This document shows positions 25,935 through 34,841 of a stretch of DNA of 64,000 bases, in pieces. A model generated the notes under the pieces. It ran no database searches. It had not been told where the DNA came from and saw only the letters and a list, made by a program, of their open reading frames with translations. Position 1 is the stretch's first letter. Every line of letters starts with the position of its first letter. Made by a program: the position numbers and the translations under genes. This stretch comes from Mycobacterium sp. (GTDB lineage Bacteria > Actinomycetota > Actinomycetes > Mycobacteriales > Mycobacteriaceae), in the NCBI RefSeq assembly GCF_019247635.1, contig NZ_JAFBAR010000107.1:1-64000 (forward strand), in the 5' to 3' direction.

Positions 25935-26020
25935 CACCCGATGTGCCCGGCTCTGAGCGACAACATCATTCGCGGCACGGCGCCACCAAAACTGTCGCGC
26001 AGAGCCGGGCACATCGGGTG
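25935..26020. repeat. 28-bp inverted repeat between ctpI and the methyltransferase
   Basis: Arms 25935-25962 and 25993-26020 are complementary at 27 of 28 positions with a 30-base spacer. The element lies between two convergent genes and could act as a bidirectional terminator or be a small palindromic repeat. A 22-base part of the left arm recurs at 605-626. Confidence 0.7.
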
Positions 26021-26077
26021 ACGAATGGCGCAAAGACACATGTGACAGTTGTGCCAAGTGACGTGCCGCCCGAGAAG

Positions 26078-26839
26078 CTAAATTGAGCCACGTGGGGGCG
26101 GTGTCGCCACCACCGCCAGCGCGTTGCCTCCGATGGTGACGCCCGCGTCTCCGATTCGTTCGGCGAGCCTGGCGCGCAGCTCGGCAGCGGCCTCGCTGGG
26201 CAGGGTGAGATAGCTGGAATAGGTGAACAGCAGCTCCAACCATTGCTCGCGTGCGAGTTGCAGCGTCTGGGGATATTCGTGCTGGGAGACTTCGAAGCCG
26301 GCTGATCGCAGAGTGTTCAGCACCGCATGCGGATCATGTTTGCGCGCAACCGAATCCGCGTTCAGGTAGTCGCGGTAGATCTCACTGAGATCTTCGTGGG
26401 ACGGCCGGGTGGGACGAAGCCGGTTCCACAACAGGGCGAGTCGACCGTCGTCGGCGAGGATGCCCGCCACTTTGGGCAACGCCACGGACGGGTCCACCCA
26501 ATGAAACGATGCCGCGAACACCACCAGGTCGAACCGCCTTCCGGCGGGATCCCAACGTTCGAATGTCGCGATCTCCGTGGGAATCGTCTTGCCGCGCGCG
26601 ATGGTGGCCATCCGCTCGTCGGGTTCGACGGCGAGCACCTGGACGCCACGTTCGGCGAGCTGTTTCGACGCGATCCCTGTTCCGGCACCCACATCCAGGC
26701 AGGTCCGAACGCCCGGTCCGATCAGGTCGTCCATCAACGCATCCGGGTAACGCGGGCGGTTAGCGTCGTAACGTTGTGCGGCGGAGCCAAACGAATTCGC
26801 CCGCTCGCGATTGGTGAACAAGTCAGTTCGAGGTGGCAT
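26078..26839 (-). CDS. SAM-dependent methyltransferase (UbiE/type 11)
   Basis: The 253-residue protein starts at ATG 26839 (MPPRTDLFTN). Methyltransferase motif I is LDVGAGTGIAS at 48-58, followed by an acidic strand end in LAVEPDERM and FDLVVFAASFHWVDP, typical of type 11 methyltransferases; the SFHWVD box is shared with many small-molecule methyltransferases. The initial FGSAAQRYDANRPRYPDAL segment is characteristic of a common actinobacterial subgroup. The longer frame extending to 27250 overlaps the next gene and is not credible. It is convergent with ctpI. The acceptor is unknown. Confidence 0.88.
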   Translation of the reverse strand: MPPRTDLFTNRERANSFGSAAQRYDANRPRYPDALMDDLIGPGVRTCLDVGAGTGIASKQLAERGVQVLAVEPDERMATIARGKTIPTEIATFERWDPAGRRFDLVVFAASFHWVDPSVALPKVAGILADDGRLALLWNRLRPTRPSHEDLSEIYRDYLNADSVARKHDPHAVLNTLRSAGFEVSQHEYPQTLQLAREQWLELLFTYSSYLTLPSEAAAELRARLAERIGDAGVTIGGNALAVVATPPPRGSI

Positions 26840-26922
26840 AGGCCCGACCGTAGCGGCCGGACCTGTGATCGGCCTGTGGCGATCGCAAGCGCGGCGGAGC
26901 CGGGCGCAGCGGGTTGGTGCCC

Positions 26923-28485
26923 TTACACCGACAGCTCTCTGCGCAACACCTTGCCCGCGGGATTGCGCGGAATGCTGGCGACGATGTGCACGTCCCTGGG
27001 CTGTTCGAAGCGAGAGACCTTGCCCTTCAAATACTCTCGTATCGCCGCAGCATCGATGCGGCTCTGCGGTCGCAGCACGACGAACGCGGCAAGGCGTCGG
27101 CCGAACTGCTGATCGGCGACGCCCACAACCGCGTTCTCGGCGATATCGGGGTGTTCGGCCAGCGCATTCTCCAAAGCGCGCGGGTACACGTTCTCGCCGC
27201 CGGAGACGATCATGTCGTCTTCGCGGCCGACGATGTACAGCCGACCCCAATTATCGAGATAGCCCATGTCCCCGGTGCTGATCATGCGGTCGATGACAGC
27301 TTTGCCGCCGCCACCCGTGTAGGCTTCCGCGCCCAGTCCGCCGCCGACGAAGACACGACCGGTCACCCGCGGTCCCACGCGCCGCCCGCTGCGGTCGTAG
27401 ATGCGCACCGGGCACCCCGCAACCGGTTTGCCCACGGTCTCCGGGGCGTTCCTCAGCTCGGCCGGTGTTGCCAGCGAACCGATTCCGACCTCGGTGGAGC
27501 CGTAAAGGTTGTAGAGCACATCGCCGTACTCGTCCATGAATCGGCGCGCCAGGCTGGGATCCAGCCGATCGCCGCTGGAGATCACCACCTGCAGCGAAGG
27601 CATCGGATTTCGTGTCCGCACCCGCTGCGGCAGGTCCAGAAGCCGGGCCAGCATGATCGGCACGACGCTCATCGCGTCGGCGCGCTGCAACGACGCCTGC
27701 GCGAGCATGGCCTCGGCATCGAAGCGACGGCGCGTCAGCATCGTGGCGCCAAGGCTCACGGCGAGCATCATGATGCCGAACCCCAGGCCGTGAAACATCG
27801 GCGTCGCCAAGGCGATTCGGGATCCGACGCGAAGCCGGGTGCGTTCCAGGATGGTTACCCCGACGCCGAGTCCGGAGCTGATCCGCGGCGTGCGCGGCAC
27901 ACCCTTGGGAACGCCGGTCGTGCCCGACGTCAGAAGCACGATTCGGCCCGAGCCTGCGACCTTGGGCCGCGAATCACCTTGTCGCGCTTGGACTCCCGCC
28001 GGGACCAGCACCGTGATCGACTCGTCCGCGTCGCGTACCTGCGCCGCAAACTCGTCGTCGCACAACATCACCCGGATCCGGTGTCCACTAAGCGCACCCG
28101 CCAGGGAGGCGGTCCGAAACTCCGTGTTCACCAACACGATATCGGCCCCGACCAAGCCTGTCGCGAACACCGCCGCGACGAAATCGCGCCCATTGCGGCA
28201 CATGATCCCGACCGGCTGCCCCGGCGCCACGCCGGCGCGGCAGAGTTCGCGGGCAACGGATTCCGTCTTCGTCTGCAGCTCGGAGTAGCTGAGCGCACCG
28301 TCGTCGTCGATCATCGCGGTCCGGTCCGGCCATCGAGCTGCCGAAATGGCAAGCAGGGCATATATGTTCGGGCCCCCGCGGAGCACCTCGCGGGCCAGGC
28401 GCGCGGCCGCGGCCGGAGTCGGCGGACCGAGCAATCCTGAACGCAGCACCGCCCGAGCCGCCGTGCCGGCCACGCCGTCGGTCAT
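26923..28485 (-). CDS. Acyl-CoA ligase (AMP-binding, FadD-like)
   Basis: This 520-residue ANL enzyme has LTSGTTGVPKG at 185-195, YGSTEVGIGSL, STGDMGYLD, REDDMIVSGGENVYP and the catalytic Lys512 in NPAGKVLRREL. It would activate a fatty or related acid. ATG 28485 is chosen because it overlaps the upstream SDR stop (TGATG) and follows GGGAAGG; a start at 28527 would extend into that gene. The approximately 45-residue N-terminal helix-rich segment before the core is seen in FadD12-like proteins. The paired SDR immediately upstream suggests the two act on the same compound. Confidence 0.9.
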   Translation of the reverse strand: MTDGVAGTAARAVLRSGLLGPPTPAAAARLAREVLRGGPNIYALLAISAARWPDRTAMIDDDGALSYSELQTKTESVARELCRAGVAPGQPVGIMCRNGRDFVAAVFATGLVGADIVLVNTEFRTASLAGALSGHRIRVMLCDDEFAAQVRDADESITVLVPAGVQARQGDSRPKVAGSGRIVLLTSGTTGVPKGVPRTPRISSGLGVGVTILERTRLRVGSRIALATPMFHGLGFGIMMLAVSLGATMLTRRRFDAEAMLAQASLQRADAMSVVPIMLARLLDLPQRVRTRNPMPSLQVVISSGDRLDPSLARRFMDEYGDVLYNLYGSTEVGIGSLATPAELRNAPETVGKPVAGCPVRIYDRSGRRVGPRVTGRVFVGGGLGAEAYTGGGGKAVIDRMISTGDMGYLDNWGRLYIVGREDDMIVSGGENVYPRALENALAEHPDIAENAVVGVADQQFGRRLAAFVVLRPQSRIDAAAIREYLKGKVSRFEQPRDVHIVASIPRNPAGKVLRRELSV

Positions 28486-29360
28486 CAAGAACCCTTCCCG
28501 GAGTCGGCGAAAAAGCGACGGTGCCACAGGCGAGCGGCCTGGTCAGCGGGTCCCGCCAGCAGCACCGACGCCAGCTCTGCCGGCCTCACCCAGGGCGGCT
28601 CGTTGGTCCGGGGTCGGTCGATGATCGCTTTCGCGATCGCGTCGGCCGCCTGATCGGGCGTCAGGCCCGGCAGCCTGGTCAACATCGGCGTGGGTTCGAT
28701 CATCCGGGTGCGCACCAGGGCGAAATAGACCGACGTGACGTCCACGCCGTCGCCGTGCAGCTCCGGCGCCACGCTGCGCAGCCACCGGTCGAACGCCCCC
28801 TTGGACGCCTGATAGGCGCCCCACTGCGGACCCGGCGCGACGCGCACGCCGACACTGGAGACGTTGACGATGTGGCCGCCGCCACTCTCCCGCATGGCCG
28901 GCAGCAGGCCCAGCAGCAGCCAGATCGGCCCCAGGTAGTTGATGTCGATGGTGCGTTGGAAGTCGTGCGGCCGGTCGTACTGGTGATGCAGCGACCGGCG
29001 CAACGACTTACCGGCATTGCTTACCACGATGTCCAGCGGGCCGTGGTGCTCGGTGATCTGCTTGGTGAGGACGTTGACCGCGGCCTCGTCGGTCAGGTCG
29101 GCCGGGTAGGCGCTCGCCTGCCCGCCGCCCGCGTTGATCGAGGCGGCAAGGTCGTCGAGCCGTTCCGCCGATCGGGCAACGACCAGCACCGTCGCCCCTG
29201 CCGCGGCCAGTTTGCGGGCACTCGCCTCGCCGATTCCGTACGACGCGCCGGTCACCAGCACTGTTTTGCCTGCGACCGCACTGCGCAGCTTGTCCGGATC
29301 CGACTCCTGCGCCGGGTTGGCCAGTCGGTTGATGGCGTGTGCTATCGGGTTCACTTCCAC
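28485..29360 (-). CDS. Short-chain dehydrogenase/reductase
   Basis: The 291-residue SDR has TGASYGIG (37-44), NAG at 115-117, Ser168/169, Tyr183 and Lys187 in YQASK. Its start is placed at GTG 29360 (MEVNPIAHAINRL); the longer frame to 29477 would run into the end of the upstream phosphatase gene. The N-terminal 30 residues before the Rossmann strand and the C-terminal EPTPMLTRLPGLTPDQAADAI pattern resemble membrane-associated acyl reductases/oxidoreductases of mycobacteria. Its stop overlaps the start of the acyl-CoA ligase by one base, so they form an operon. Confidence 0.88.
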   Translation of the reverse strand: MEVNPIAHAINRLANPAQESDPDKLRSAVAGKTVLVTGASYGIGEASARKLAAAGATVLVVARSAERLDDLAASINAGGGQASAYPADLTDEAAVNVLTKQITEHHGPLDIVVSNAGKSLRRSLHHQYDRPHDFQRTIDINYLGPIWLLLGLLPAMRESGGGHIVNVSSVGVRVAPGPQWGAYQASKGAFDRWLRSVAPELHGDGVDVTSVYFALVRTRMIEPTPMLTRLPGLTPDQAADAIAKAIIDRPRTNEPPWVRPAELASVLLAGPADQAARLWHRRFFADSGKGS

Positions 29361-29473
29361 TGCCGGTTGTCGAGGGGTTCGCCGAGGGTGCGGCTCTGGC
29401 TTTACCGAACCACTCGACTCGTAATATCCAAGCAGACCATATCGCCCTGCGGGCCGCGCAACCGGCTGAGTGC

Positions 29474-31099
29474 TCAAGTACGTACGGGCCGTCGGTAGGT
29501 GACCTTGTCGAATTCCCGTCCGTATTCGTCGACACCGACGACGTCCATCTCGCTGACGAAGTACCCGGGCCGCACGTCGACGCGAATGAAGGCGTAGTTG
29601 CGAAACCGCACCCGCGACCAGCCCACGGCCTCGCTGTCTTTGTCACCATGAGCGTTCCATACGTAGCTGTTGGGCACGAAGGTGTCCGGGACTTCGTTAC
29701 CGCGGTAGCTCTCCCCCTCGCCGGTCTGAAAGTTGTATCGCGGCCGACCTGCCGATCCGACCGTGTAATAGACAGTGCCGTCGGTTTCGGGGTAGACGAC
29801 CGCATTGTCGGCGGCCACGCGGGTGGGCGTTCCGGCACGGATGGGGTCGGTGCGCTCGAAGAGATGATTGTGGCCTTGGAGCACCACGTCGACCTGGTAG
29901 CGATCGAACAACCCGCACCACGCCGCGCGTAAACCACCATCGCTGGCGTGCTCCTTGGTCGTGGAGTAGGCGCAGTGATGGAAGAAGCAGACAATGAAGT
30001 CGATGTCAGGCTGGCCGCGGTAGAAGGCCAATGTCCGTTCCACCCAAGCGTTTTGGTCTCCATGCGAATAACCGGTGTTGGCGGTTATCTCGTAACTGAC
30101 GTCGTTGGCGTCCAGGGAGAGCACCGCGACGTTACCGTAGCCGAACGAGTAGACCGACGGGCACCCGCTCGGGCCGTTGCCGGGGAAGTCCAGCCGCGCC
30201 AGGTGGCCGCCGTAACCATGGGTGGGGTAGGCCGCCTCCATGTCGTGGTTGCCGGTGGCGAACATCCACGGGGTGGTCGACGCGCTGGCTTCTATCGAGT
30301 TCAGATACACGTCCCACACGTACGGATTGAACTTGTCGAAGCCGGTCTGGGGCTTGGCCGCCGAGGGATCGAACACGCCCGGCTCGCCCCCGCCGGACGC
30401 GTCAGCGTAGGCGATATCACCGGCCAGCACGTGAAAGTCGGGGCGGGAGGCGATGATCTGGCTCAACACGTTGGCGGCGTGCGGAGTGGCGGGATCGTTG
30501 TCGGTTTTGTAATACGTGTCGTCGTAGACGCCGCGCGGAAGTCCGGGCGGTAATGCCGGCGTGTCATCGGTGCCCTGGTCGCCCATCATCGTAAACCTGA
30601 ACGGGGCCAGAGTCTTTCGTCCGGTCGGCATGGCAGTCGCTGCGGAGCTCACGTCGCCGGTGTAGCCGTCGGAGGTGCGCCACCGATAGAAGAGCGGCGC
30701 GCGTCCAGTCAATCCGTCCACCGGTACATGGGCGTAGAACTGTTCGGCGGCCAACACCCCGCCGCGGCTGTCGGGAATCTGGGTCAACAGGTCACGGATC
30801 TCGGCCTGTGCCGTCGCGCCCAGCGCCGCCGTGGGACCGTAATCGGCAAAGACCTTGACGCCCCCGGGATTTCGGGAGAGCTGCGCGGCGAGGCGCAGCT
30901 GGCTGGCGGCGTCGCCGCCGTAGCCGACCCGGCGATTCGCCACCACCAGCGGCGCATCCTGCGCGTAGGCACGCGAGCCGAACGGCGACAGACCCACGGT
31001 TGCCGCCGCCACTGCTGATCCTTGCAGGAACGCGCGTCTGGACACCCGATGCCGACGCAGGTATGCCCGATGCCATTCGTACTGCTCGGCCATCGTCAT
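29474..31099 (-). CDS. Tat-exported purple-acid-phosphatase-like metallophosphoesterase
   Basis: This 541-residue protein has a twin-arginine signal, VSRRAFLQGSAVAAATVG (19-36), with a likely cleavage after AYA (about 46). An N-terminal fibronectin-like segment is followed by the metallophosphoesterase domain, with MMGDQGTDD, AGDIAYAD, GNHDME, FFHHCAYS and HNHLFER supplying the dinuclear metal ligands. It would hydrolyse phosphomonoesters outside the membrane and resembles Rv2577. The ATG at 31099 (MTMAEQYEWHR) gives a normal Tat N-terminus; frames extending to 31381 overlap the LuxC-like gene. It lies 50 bases downstream of that gene and may be co-transcribed with it. Confidence 0.9.
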   Translation of the reverse strand: MTMAEQYEWHRAYLRRHRVSRRAFLQGSAVAAATVGLSPFGSRAYAQDAPLVVANRRVGYGGDAASQLRLAAQLSRNPGGVKVFADYGPTAALGATAQAEIRDLLTQIPDSRGGVLAAEQFYAHVPVDGLTGRAPLFYRWRTSDGYTGDVSSAATAMPTGRKTLAPFRFTMMGDQGTDDTPALPPGLPRGVYDDTYYKTDNDPATPHAANVLSQIIASRPDFHVLAGDIAYADASGGGEPGVFDPSAAKPQTGFDKFNPYVWDVYLNSIEASASTTPWMFATGNHDMEAAYPTHGYGGHLARLDFPGNGPSGCPSVYSFGYGNVAVLSLDANDVSYEITANTGYSHGDQNAWVERTLAFYRGQPDIDFIVCFFHHCAYSTTKEHASDGGLRAAWCGLFDRYQVDVVLQGHNHLFERTDPIRAGTPTRVAADNAVVYPETDGTVYYTVGSAGRPRYNFQTGEGESYRGNEVPDTFVPNSYVWNAHGDKDSEAVGWSRVRFRNYAFIRVDVRPGYFVSEMDVVGVDEYGREFDKVTYRRPVRT

Positions 31100-31149
31100 G
31101 CCGGCTACGGCGTGCGACGGAATACCGGTATCGGGGAAGTCGGAGCACA

Positions 31150-32529
31150 CTATCTGATGAAGCCCTTGTTGCGCATCAGCACGTCGGCCAAAAATCCGTC
31201 GTGCGGAATTTGTGCCGTCGCGTAGTACGTCGGATAGCGACCGAAGTAGACGTTGGTGATCGTCGGTTCGGCGAGCAGGCGGTCGATCAGTTGCTCGTCG
31301 CCGGTGATTGCATTGACCACCAACGAATGTCGCAACGGCCCAACACCCGAATCCCTCGACCACGGCGACACCCACACGCATGGAAACGGCAGCTCGATGT
31401 TGATCTTCTCGGTGTCACGCTCGCCCGTGACGTGCACGGCCGGGCGCAGTGCTGCGCGGCCGTCGCCCAGGTCGGCCACCACCTGATCGGCCCCGAGGAA
31501 TGCCGTCGCGCCGCCGGCCCTTTCCGACAGGTACGCCGCCGTTGCGGTGGCCTGGCCGATGGAAAGGGTGGGCAGAATCGCCCGCTCGTCCTCGGCAGGT
31601 AGCGGCTCAATCGTCTTCAGCCGCTCGGCGATTGCGGTGGCCAGCGGGAGAGGATCGCCCTCGTAGAGCACCGCGGTGGCGTTGACGCACGCCACCCCAC
31701 CCAGGCCGGCGATCGAATCGACGATGAGGTCGAGGTGGTCGCGCCAATCCCGATCCGCGGTGATCAGAATCTTCGCGCGCCCCGGCCCGTTCACCGTCAC
31801 GGTGGGAACGTTGGCGTACTTGTCCACGACGTCCTGACCCCCGTACGCCAAAACGAGGTCGGCGCAACGGATTAGCTCGTCGGCCCCGCCGTGGTCGGTG
31901 GGCAGGTACACCGCGTCCTCGGCGCGGAAACCGGCCTGACGCAAGGCATTCACCAGCCGATGGGCTGTCAGGGGTTCGCGGCGCGACGGCCGGACCGCCA
32001 CCCGGTAGCCGAGCGCGAGCGCCTGCGGCCACAGGCCGTGCACCCCGGGGCCGTTTCCGGCGGCGTGTACCGCAAACACCTCCCCACGCCGCGTCCACAC
32101 CGCCGTACCGGTGCGGGTGCGCTCGTCGCGCCAATCCATCGCCGCACCCGTCGGCAGTGCCGGGGCCACGGCGTCGAACGCCGAGGCGACGCCCTGCGCC
32201 ACACCGCGCGCCCCATTCCTGGTCACCGCGATTGGCAGTCCCGAAATCTGGCTGGACAGACCGACATACGCCTCGAAGTCCAATCCGGCGATGACGGCGG
32301 TCTCGAAGACATCGGCCGCATCGGCCAGCGCCGCTTCGCGCCGTGCGACGGGCAGCGGGGCGATCTTGCGCTGTGCCGAGACGGTGCGCGAAACATACAG
32401 CGGCGGAACCAAACTCAGCTCTGCGACCGGAACACCAGCAGCGTTTTTGACAATCTCGCGGTTACGGGTCCGGTATTCGCCGGTGGGGCCGAGCGCGTCG
32501 ATGCACATCAAGTCGGCGGTCAGCGCCAT
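31150..32529 (-). CDS. LuxC-like acyl-CoA/acyl-protein reductase
   Basis: The 459-residue protein belongs to the LuxC branch of the aldehyde dehydrogenase superfamily, which reduces an acyl thioester with NADPH to an aldehyde. The nucleophile is Cys281 in GLGGVACVNATAV; the Rossmann region contains VHAAGNGPGVHGLWPQALALGYRV split over residues 154-177 and VNGPGRAKILI. Its ATG is two bases after the stop of the LuxE-like gene, so the pair should be a functional unit. No luciferase alpha or beta pair accompanies it, so bioluminescence is not implied; a role in making an aldehyde from a specific acid is more likely. Confidence 0.85.
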   Translation of the reverse strand: MALTADLMCIDALGPTGEYRTRNREIVKNAAGVPVAELSLVPPLYVSRTVSAQRKIAPLPVARREAALADAADVFETAVIAGLDFEAYVGLSSQISGLPIAVTRNGARGVAQGVASAFDAVAPALPTGAAMDWRDERTRTGTAVWTRRGEVFAVHAAGNGPGVHGLWPQALALGYRVAVRPSRREPLTAHRLVNALRQAGFRAEDAVYLPTDHGGADELIRCADLVLAYGGQDVVDKYANVPTVTVNGPGRAKILITADRDWRDHLDLIVDSIAGLGGVACVNATAVLYEGDPLPLATAIAERLKTIEPLPAEDERAILPTLSIGQATATAAYLSERAGGATAFLGADQVVADLGDGRAALRPAVHVTGERDTEKINIELPFPCVWVSPWSRDSGVGPLRHSLVVNAITGDEQLIDRLLAEPTITNVYFGRYPTYYATAQIPHDGFLADVLMRNKGFIR

Positions 32530-32531
32530 GT

Positions 32532-33620
32532 CTAGTACACGCCTTCGATGACGGCCTCACCCTCAAAGGTTTGCACCGGCCGCACCGCACTGACCGAATC
32601 GCTGAGTTCTCCCGCAGGCCCGGGCATCCGGATGGCCCGGTCGCGTTCCAGATTGTTGGGGATGAACATGCCCTTGCTGATGTGGTTCATCACCAACTGG
32701 CCGAGCTCTCCGTACGGCACCTGCTCACCGGTATCCGGATCGACTACCCAGAACACGACATACGGTGTGCGCGGATCGAAGACGAACGAGTCCTCGACCG
32801 TCCGGGTGACCGCCTGAGAAAGAACCATGGTGCTGCCGAAGGCCATGGTGATCGTCGTGGCCGGGAAAATCTCGCGCAACAGGTCGAGGGTGTCGGCGTC
32901 CATATGCGCGCCACTGAGCAACAGGTAGCGGACCTTGCTGTTCACCAGGTCCACGAGGTCGTCATTGCGAGCGATCGCCTCCAGCAGCGGCGGGGTGGTG
33001 TGCAAGTTCGCGACGTCCTGTGTCCGCAGCACGTAGACGGCCTGCTCGAGGACGTGGTCGAGGTAGCACGCGACTTCCGTGGCGGCACCGCGGGCGGCGA
33101 GTTTTTTGACCCAGCGGGGGTCGATGTCAATCGAATGGAACGCCGACCCGAGCCGTTCGGAGACCAAGCGTGAAAAGTAGCCGACGCCGTGCGGCCCGCT
33201 CGGCATGAGACACAGGAAACCCCGGCCCCCCACAAAGCCGCCCGACGTGAAGTCCTCGGTCTGCCACTGGACGACCTGTGCAATCCAATCCGGCATCTGC
33301 ACAGTCCGTTTCGGGTCGCCGGTGGTGCCGCCGGATTCGAATATCTGCGGCACCGGCGGTGGGGTTCCATATCCGCGGGGGATGAGGTCGTCGACCGGCG
33401 CGTTGCGTAGCTCGTTGACCAGATTGGGAAACAGGCGCAGATCCGTGCAGGTCTTGACCTCGGTCAGCGGGTCGAAGTCGAGCGTCGCGGCGGCGCGCAA
33501 CCAGAACGGTGATCCGGTGTCCGCACCGAAGTGCCAGGCGATCGCGGCACGCAGGTAGGCGTCCGCGTCGTCAACGGGCGCCGTCCTCGGGACCTCCAGC
33601 AGCGAAAAGTCCGCCTCCAC
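32532..33620 (-). CDS. LuxE-like acyl-protein synthetase (AMP-forming)
   Basis: This protein of about 362 residues resembles LuxE acyl-protein synthetases, which adenylate a fatty acid, hold it as a thioester and hand it to LuxC. The nucleotide motif is ESGGTTGDPKRTV, and later regions include LLLSGAHMDADTLDLL, AFGSTM and the terminal DPDTGEQVPYGELGQLVM. GTG 33620 is chosen because AGGA precedes it by eight bases; GTG 33626 is possible, while the frame reaching 33791 overlaps the divergent gene. It is two bases upstream of the LuxC-like gene. The natural acyl substrate is not evident. Confidence 0.82.
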   Translation of the reverse strand: MEADFSLLEVPRTAPVDDADAYLRAAIAWHFGADTGSPFWLRAAATLDFDPLTEVKTCTDLRLFPNLVNELRNAPVDDLIPRGYGTPPPVPQIFESGGTTGDPKRTVQMPDWIAQVVQWQTEDFTSGGFVGGRGFLCLMPSGPHGVGYFSRLVSERLGSAFHSIDIDPRWVKKLAARGAATEVACYLDHVLEQAVYVLRTQDVANLHTTPPLLEAIARNDDLVDLVNSKVRYLLLSGAHMDADTLDLLREIFPATTITMAFGSTMVLSQAVTRTVEDSFVFDPRTPYVVFWVVDPDTGEQVPYGELGQLVMNHISKGMFIPNNLERDRAIRMPGPAGELSDSVSAVRPVQTFEGEAVIEGVY

Positions 33621-33632
33621 ACCCACGATCCT

Positions 33633-33642
33633 GTCGTACGAC
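33633..33642. promoter_or_regulatory. 10-bp palindrome upstream of the LuxE-like gene
   Basis: GTCGTACGAC is a perfect palindrome 13 bases upstream of the chosen GTG at 33620 in the divergent promoter region. It could be an operator; the support is only its symmetry and position. Confidence 0.25.
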
Positions 33643-33756
33643 GGACCCGTTGAACAATCGGCTTCAGTGAGAAGCCTTCCCGGGTTTGCGCGTTGTTCTT
33701 CGGTTACCGTCGAATTTGACGTAGTTGGCACGCCCGACCCGCAATGAGGAAGGCCC

Positions 33757-34731
33757 ATGCGGTACATCGCCTTGGAGGAAGCGTTTTCCATTCCCGCGTT
33801 AGCCGGGCTGACGTCGGCGCATCAAAGCCTGATGCAATTGGTCAAGCCCGAATGTGCGCAGCGGTACGAAACTCGACTCGCCGATTTCGCGGGCGAGCGG
33901 CTGGCCGAGATGGATGACGCCGGCATCGACGTCCAGGTGTTGTCCCTCACGTCCCCGGGTGTGCAGGTCGACGTCGGCGCCGAGCAGGCTCGTGACAGCG
34001 CGCGGTTCGCCAATGACTACCTCGCGGATGTCATCGGTCAACATCCCGGTCGCTTCCGCGGGTTTGCCGCCTTGCCCATGCAGGACCCGGCCGAGGCAGC
34101 TGCCGAGCTGGAGCGCGCCGTGACCCAGCACGGGTTTTGCGGTGCTCTGGTGAACGACTGCCTGAGCGGACCGGGCGGTCGCTACCTGGACGCGCCCGAA
34201 TACGACGAGGTGTGGTCGGCGGTGGAATCCCTTGCCGTGCCGCTGTATTTGCATCCCGGAGCACCGCCGGCCGACCGGTGGCGAGTCCTCGACGGCCGTC
34301 CGGAGCTGTACGGAGCGACGTGGAGCTGGGCCGCCGAAGTCAGCGGCCATGCGCTGCGGGTGCTGTTCGCCGGGGTGTTCGACCGGCATCCCAGCGCGAC
34401 GATGATCCTGGGCCACATGGGCGAGTTTCTGCCGTTTCAGCGCAGCCGCATCGACTCCAGGTACTCGACGCTCGCGACGCCCACGTCCCTTGCGCGCGCA
34501 CCCTCGGCCTATCTCGGCACCAACATCGTCTTCACCAACAGCGGGGTGTTCTCACCGGCGGTCATGCTCGGCGCGGTGCTGGAAGTCGGCGCCGACGCGC
34601 TGATGTTCTCCGTCGACTACCCCTACGAGTCCTCGCGGGAGGCGGTCGACGGATTCGAGCGGACGACGCTCAGTGCCACCGATCGGAACAAGATCGCCCA
34701 CGGGAACGCCGAACGGCTGCTGCGGATTTAG
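33757..34731 (+). CDS. Amidohydrolase-family decarboxylase (2,3-dihydroxybenzoate decarboxylase-like)
   Basis: The 324-residue protein is of the ACMSD/dihydroxybenzoate decarboxylase group of amidohydrolases. It opens IALEEAF, has GFAALPMQDP, LYLHPGAPP, ILGHMGEFLP and FSVDYPYES, the metal- and substrate-site segments of the family. The second position of the first motif is Ala, as recalled for 2,3-dihydroxybenzoate decarboxylase, while gamma-resorcylate decarboxylase has His (EEHF); this argues for non-oxidative decarboxylation of a phenolic acid. ATG 33757 follows GAGGAAGG. It is divergent from the LuxE/LuxC-like pair across about 135 bases, so they may share control. Confidence 0.85.
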   Translation: MRYIALEEAFSIPALAGLTSAHQSLMQLVKPECAQRYETRLADFAGERLAEMDDAGIDVQVLSLTSPGVQVDVGAEQARDSARFANDYLADVIGQHPGRFRGFAALPMQDPAEAAAELERAVTQHGFCGALVNDCLSGPGGRYLDAPEYDEVWSAVESLAVPLYLHPGAPPADRWRVLDGRPELYGATWSWAAEVSGHALRVLFAGVFDRHPSATMILGHMGEFLPFQRSRIDSRYSTLATPTSLARAPSAYLGTNIVFTNSGVFSPAVMLGAVLEVGADALMFSVDYPYESSREAVDGFERTTLSATDRNKIAHGNAERLLRI

Positions 34732-34737
34732 TGGCCG

Positions 34738-34796
34738 TTGACTCTGCGCTGACGGCGTGGCCCACTCGAACAATCTCACCCAGAGCGCAGAATCAA
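34738..34796. repeat. 59-bp palindromic repeat, copy A
   Basis: Begins TTGACTCTGCGCT and ends AGCGCAGAATCAA, so the ends pair (one mismatch). It starts six bases after the stop of the amidohydrolase and has the same length as copies at 57457 and 60421. Likely a terminator-type intergenic repeat. Confidence 0.7.
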
Positions 34797-34841
34797 ATCG
34801 TTGGCCAGCCCGCTGTCAGACCCCTGGTCTAGCCTGGATCC

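Noticed and set aside
29474..34731. The Lux-like genes as a bioluminescence operon
   Set aside because: No luciferase alpha/beta pair is present; the luciferase-like gene at 9737-10921 belongs to another operon and is a generic LLM enzyme.
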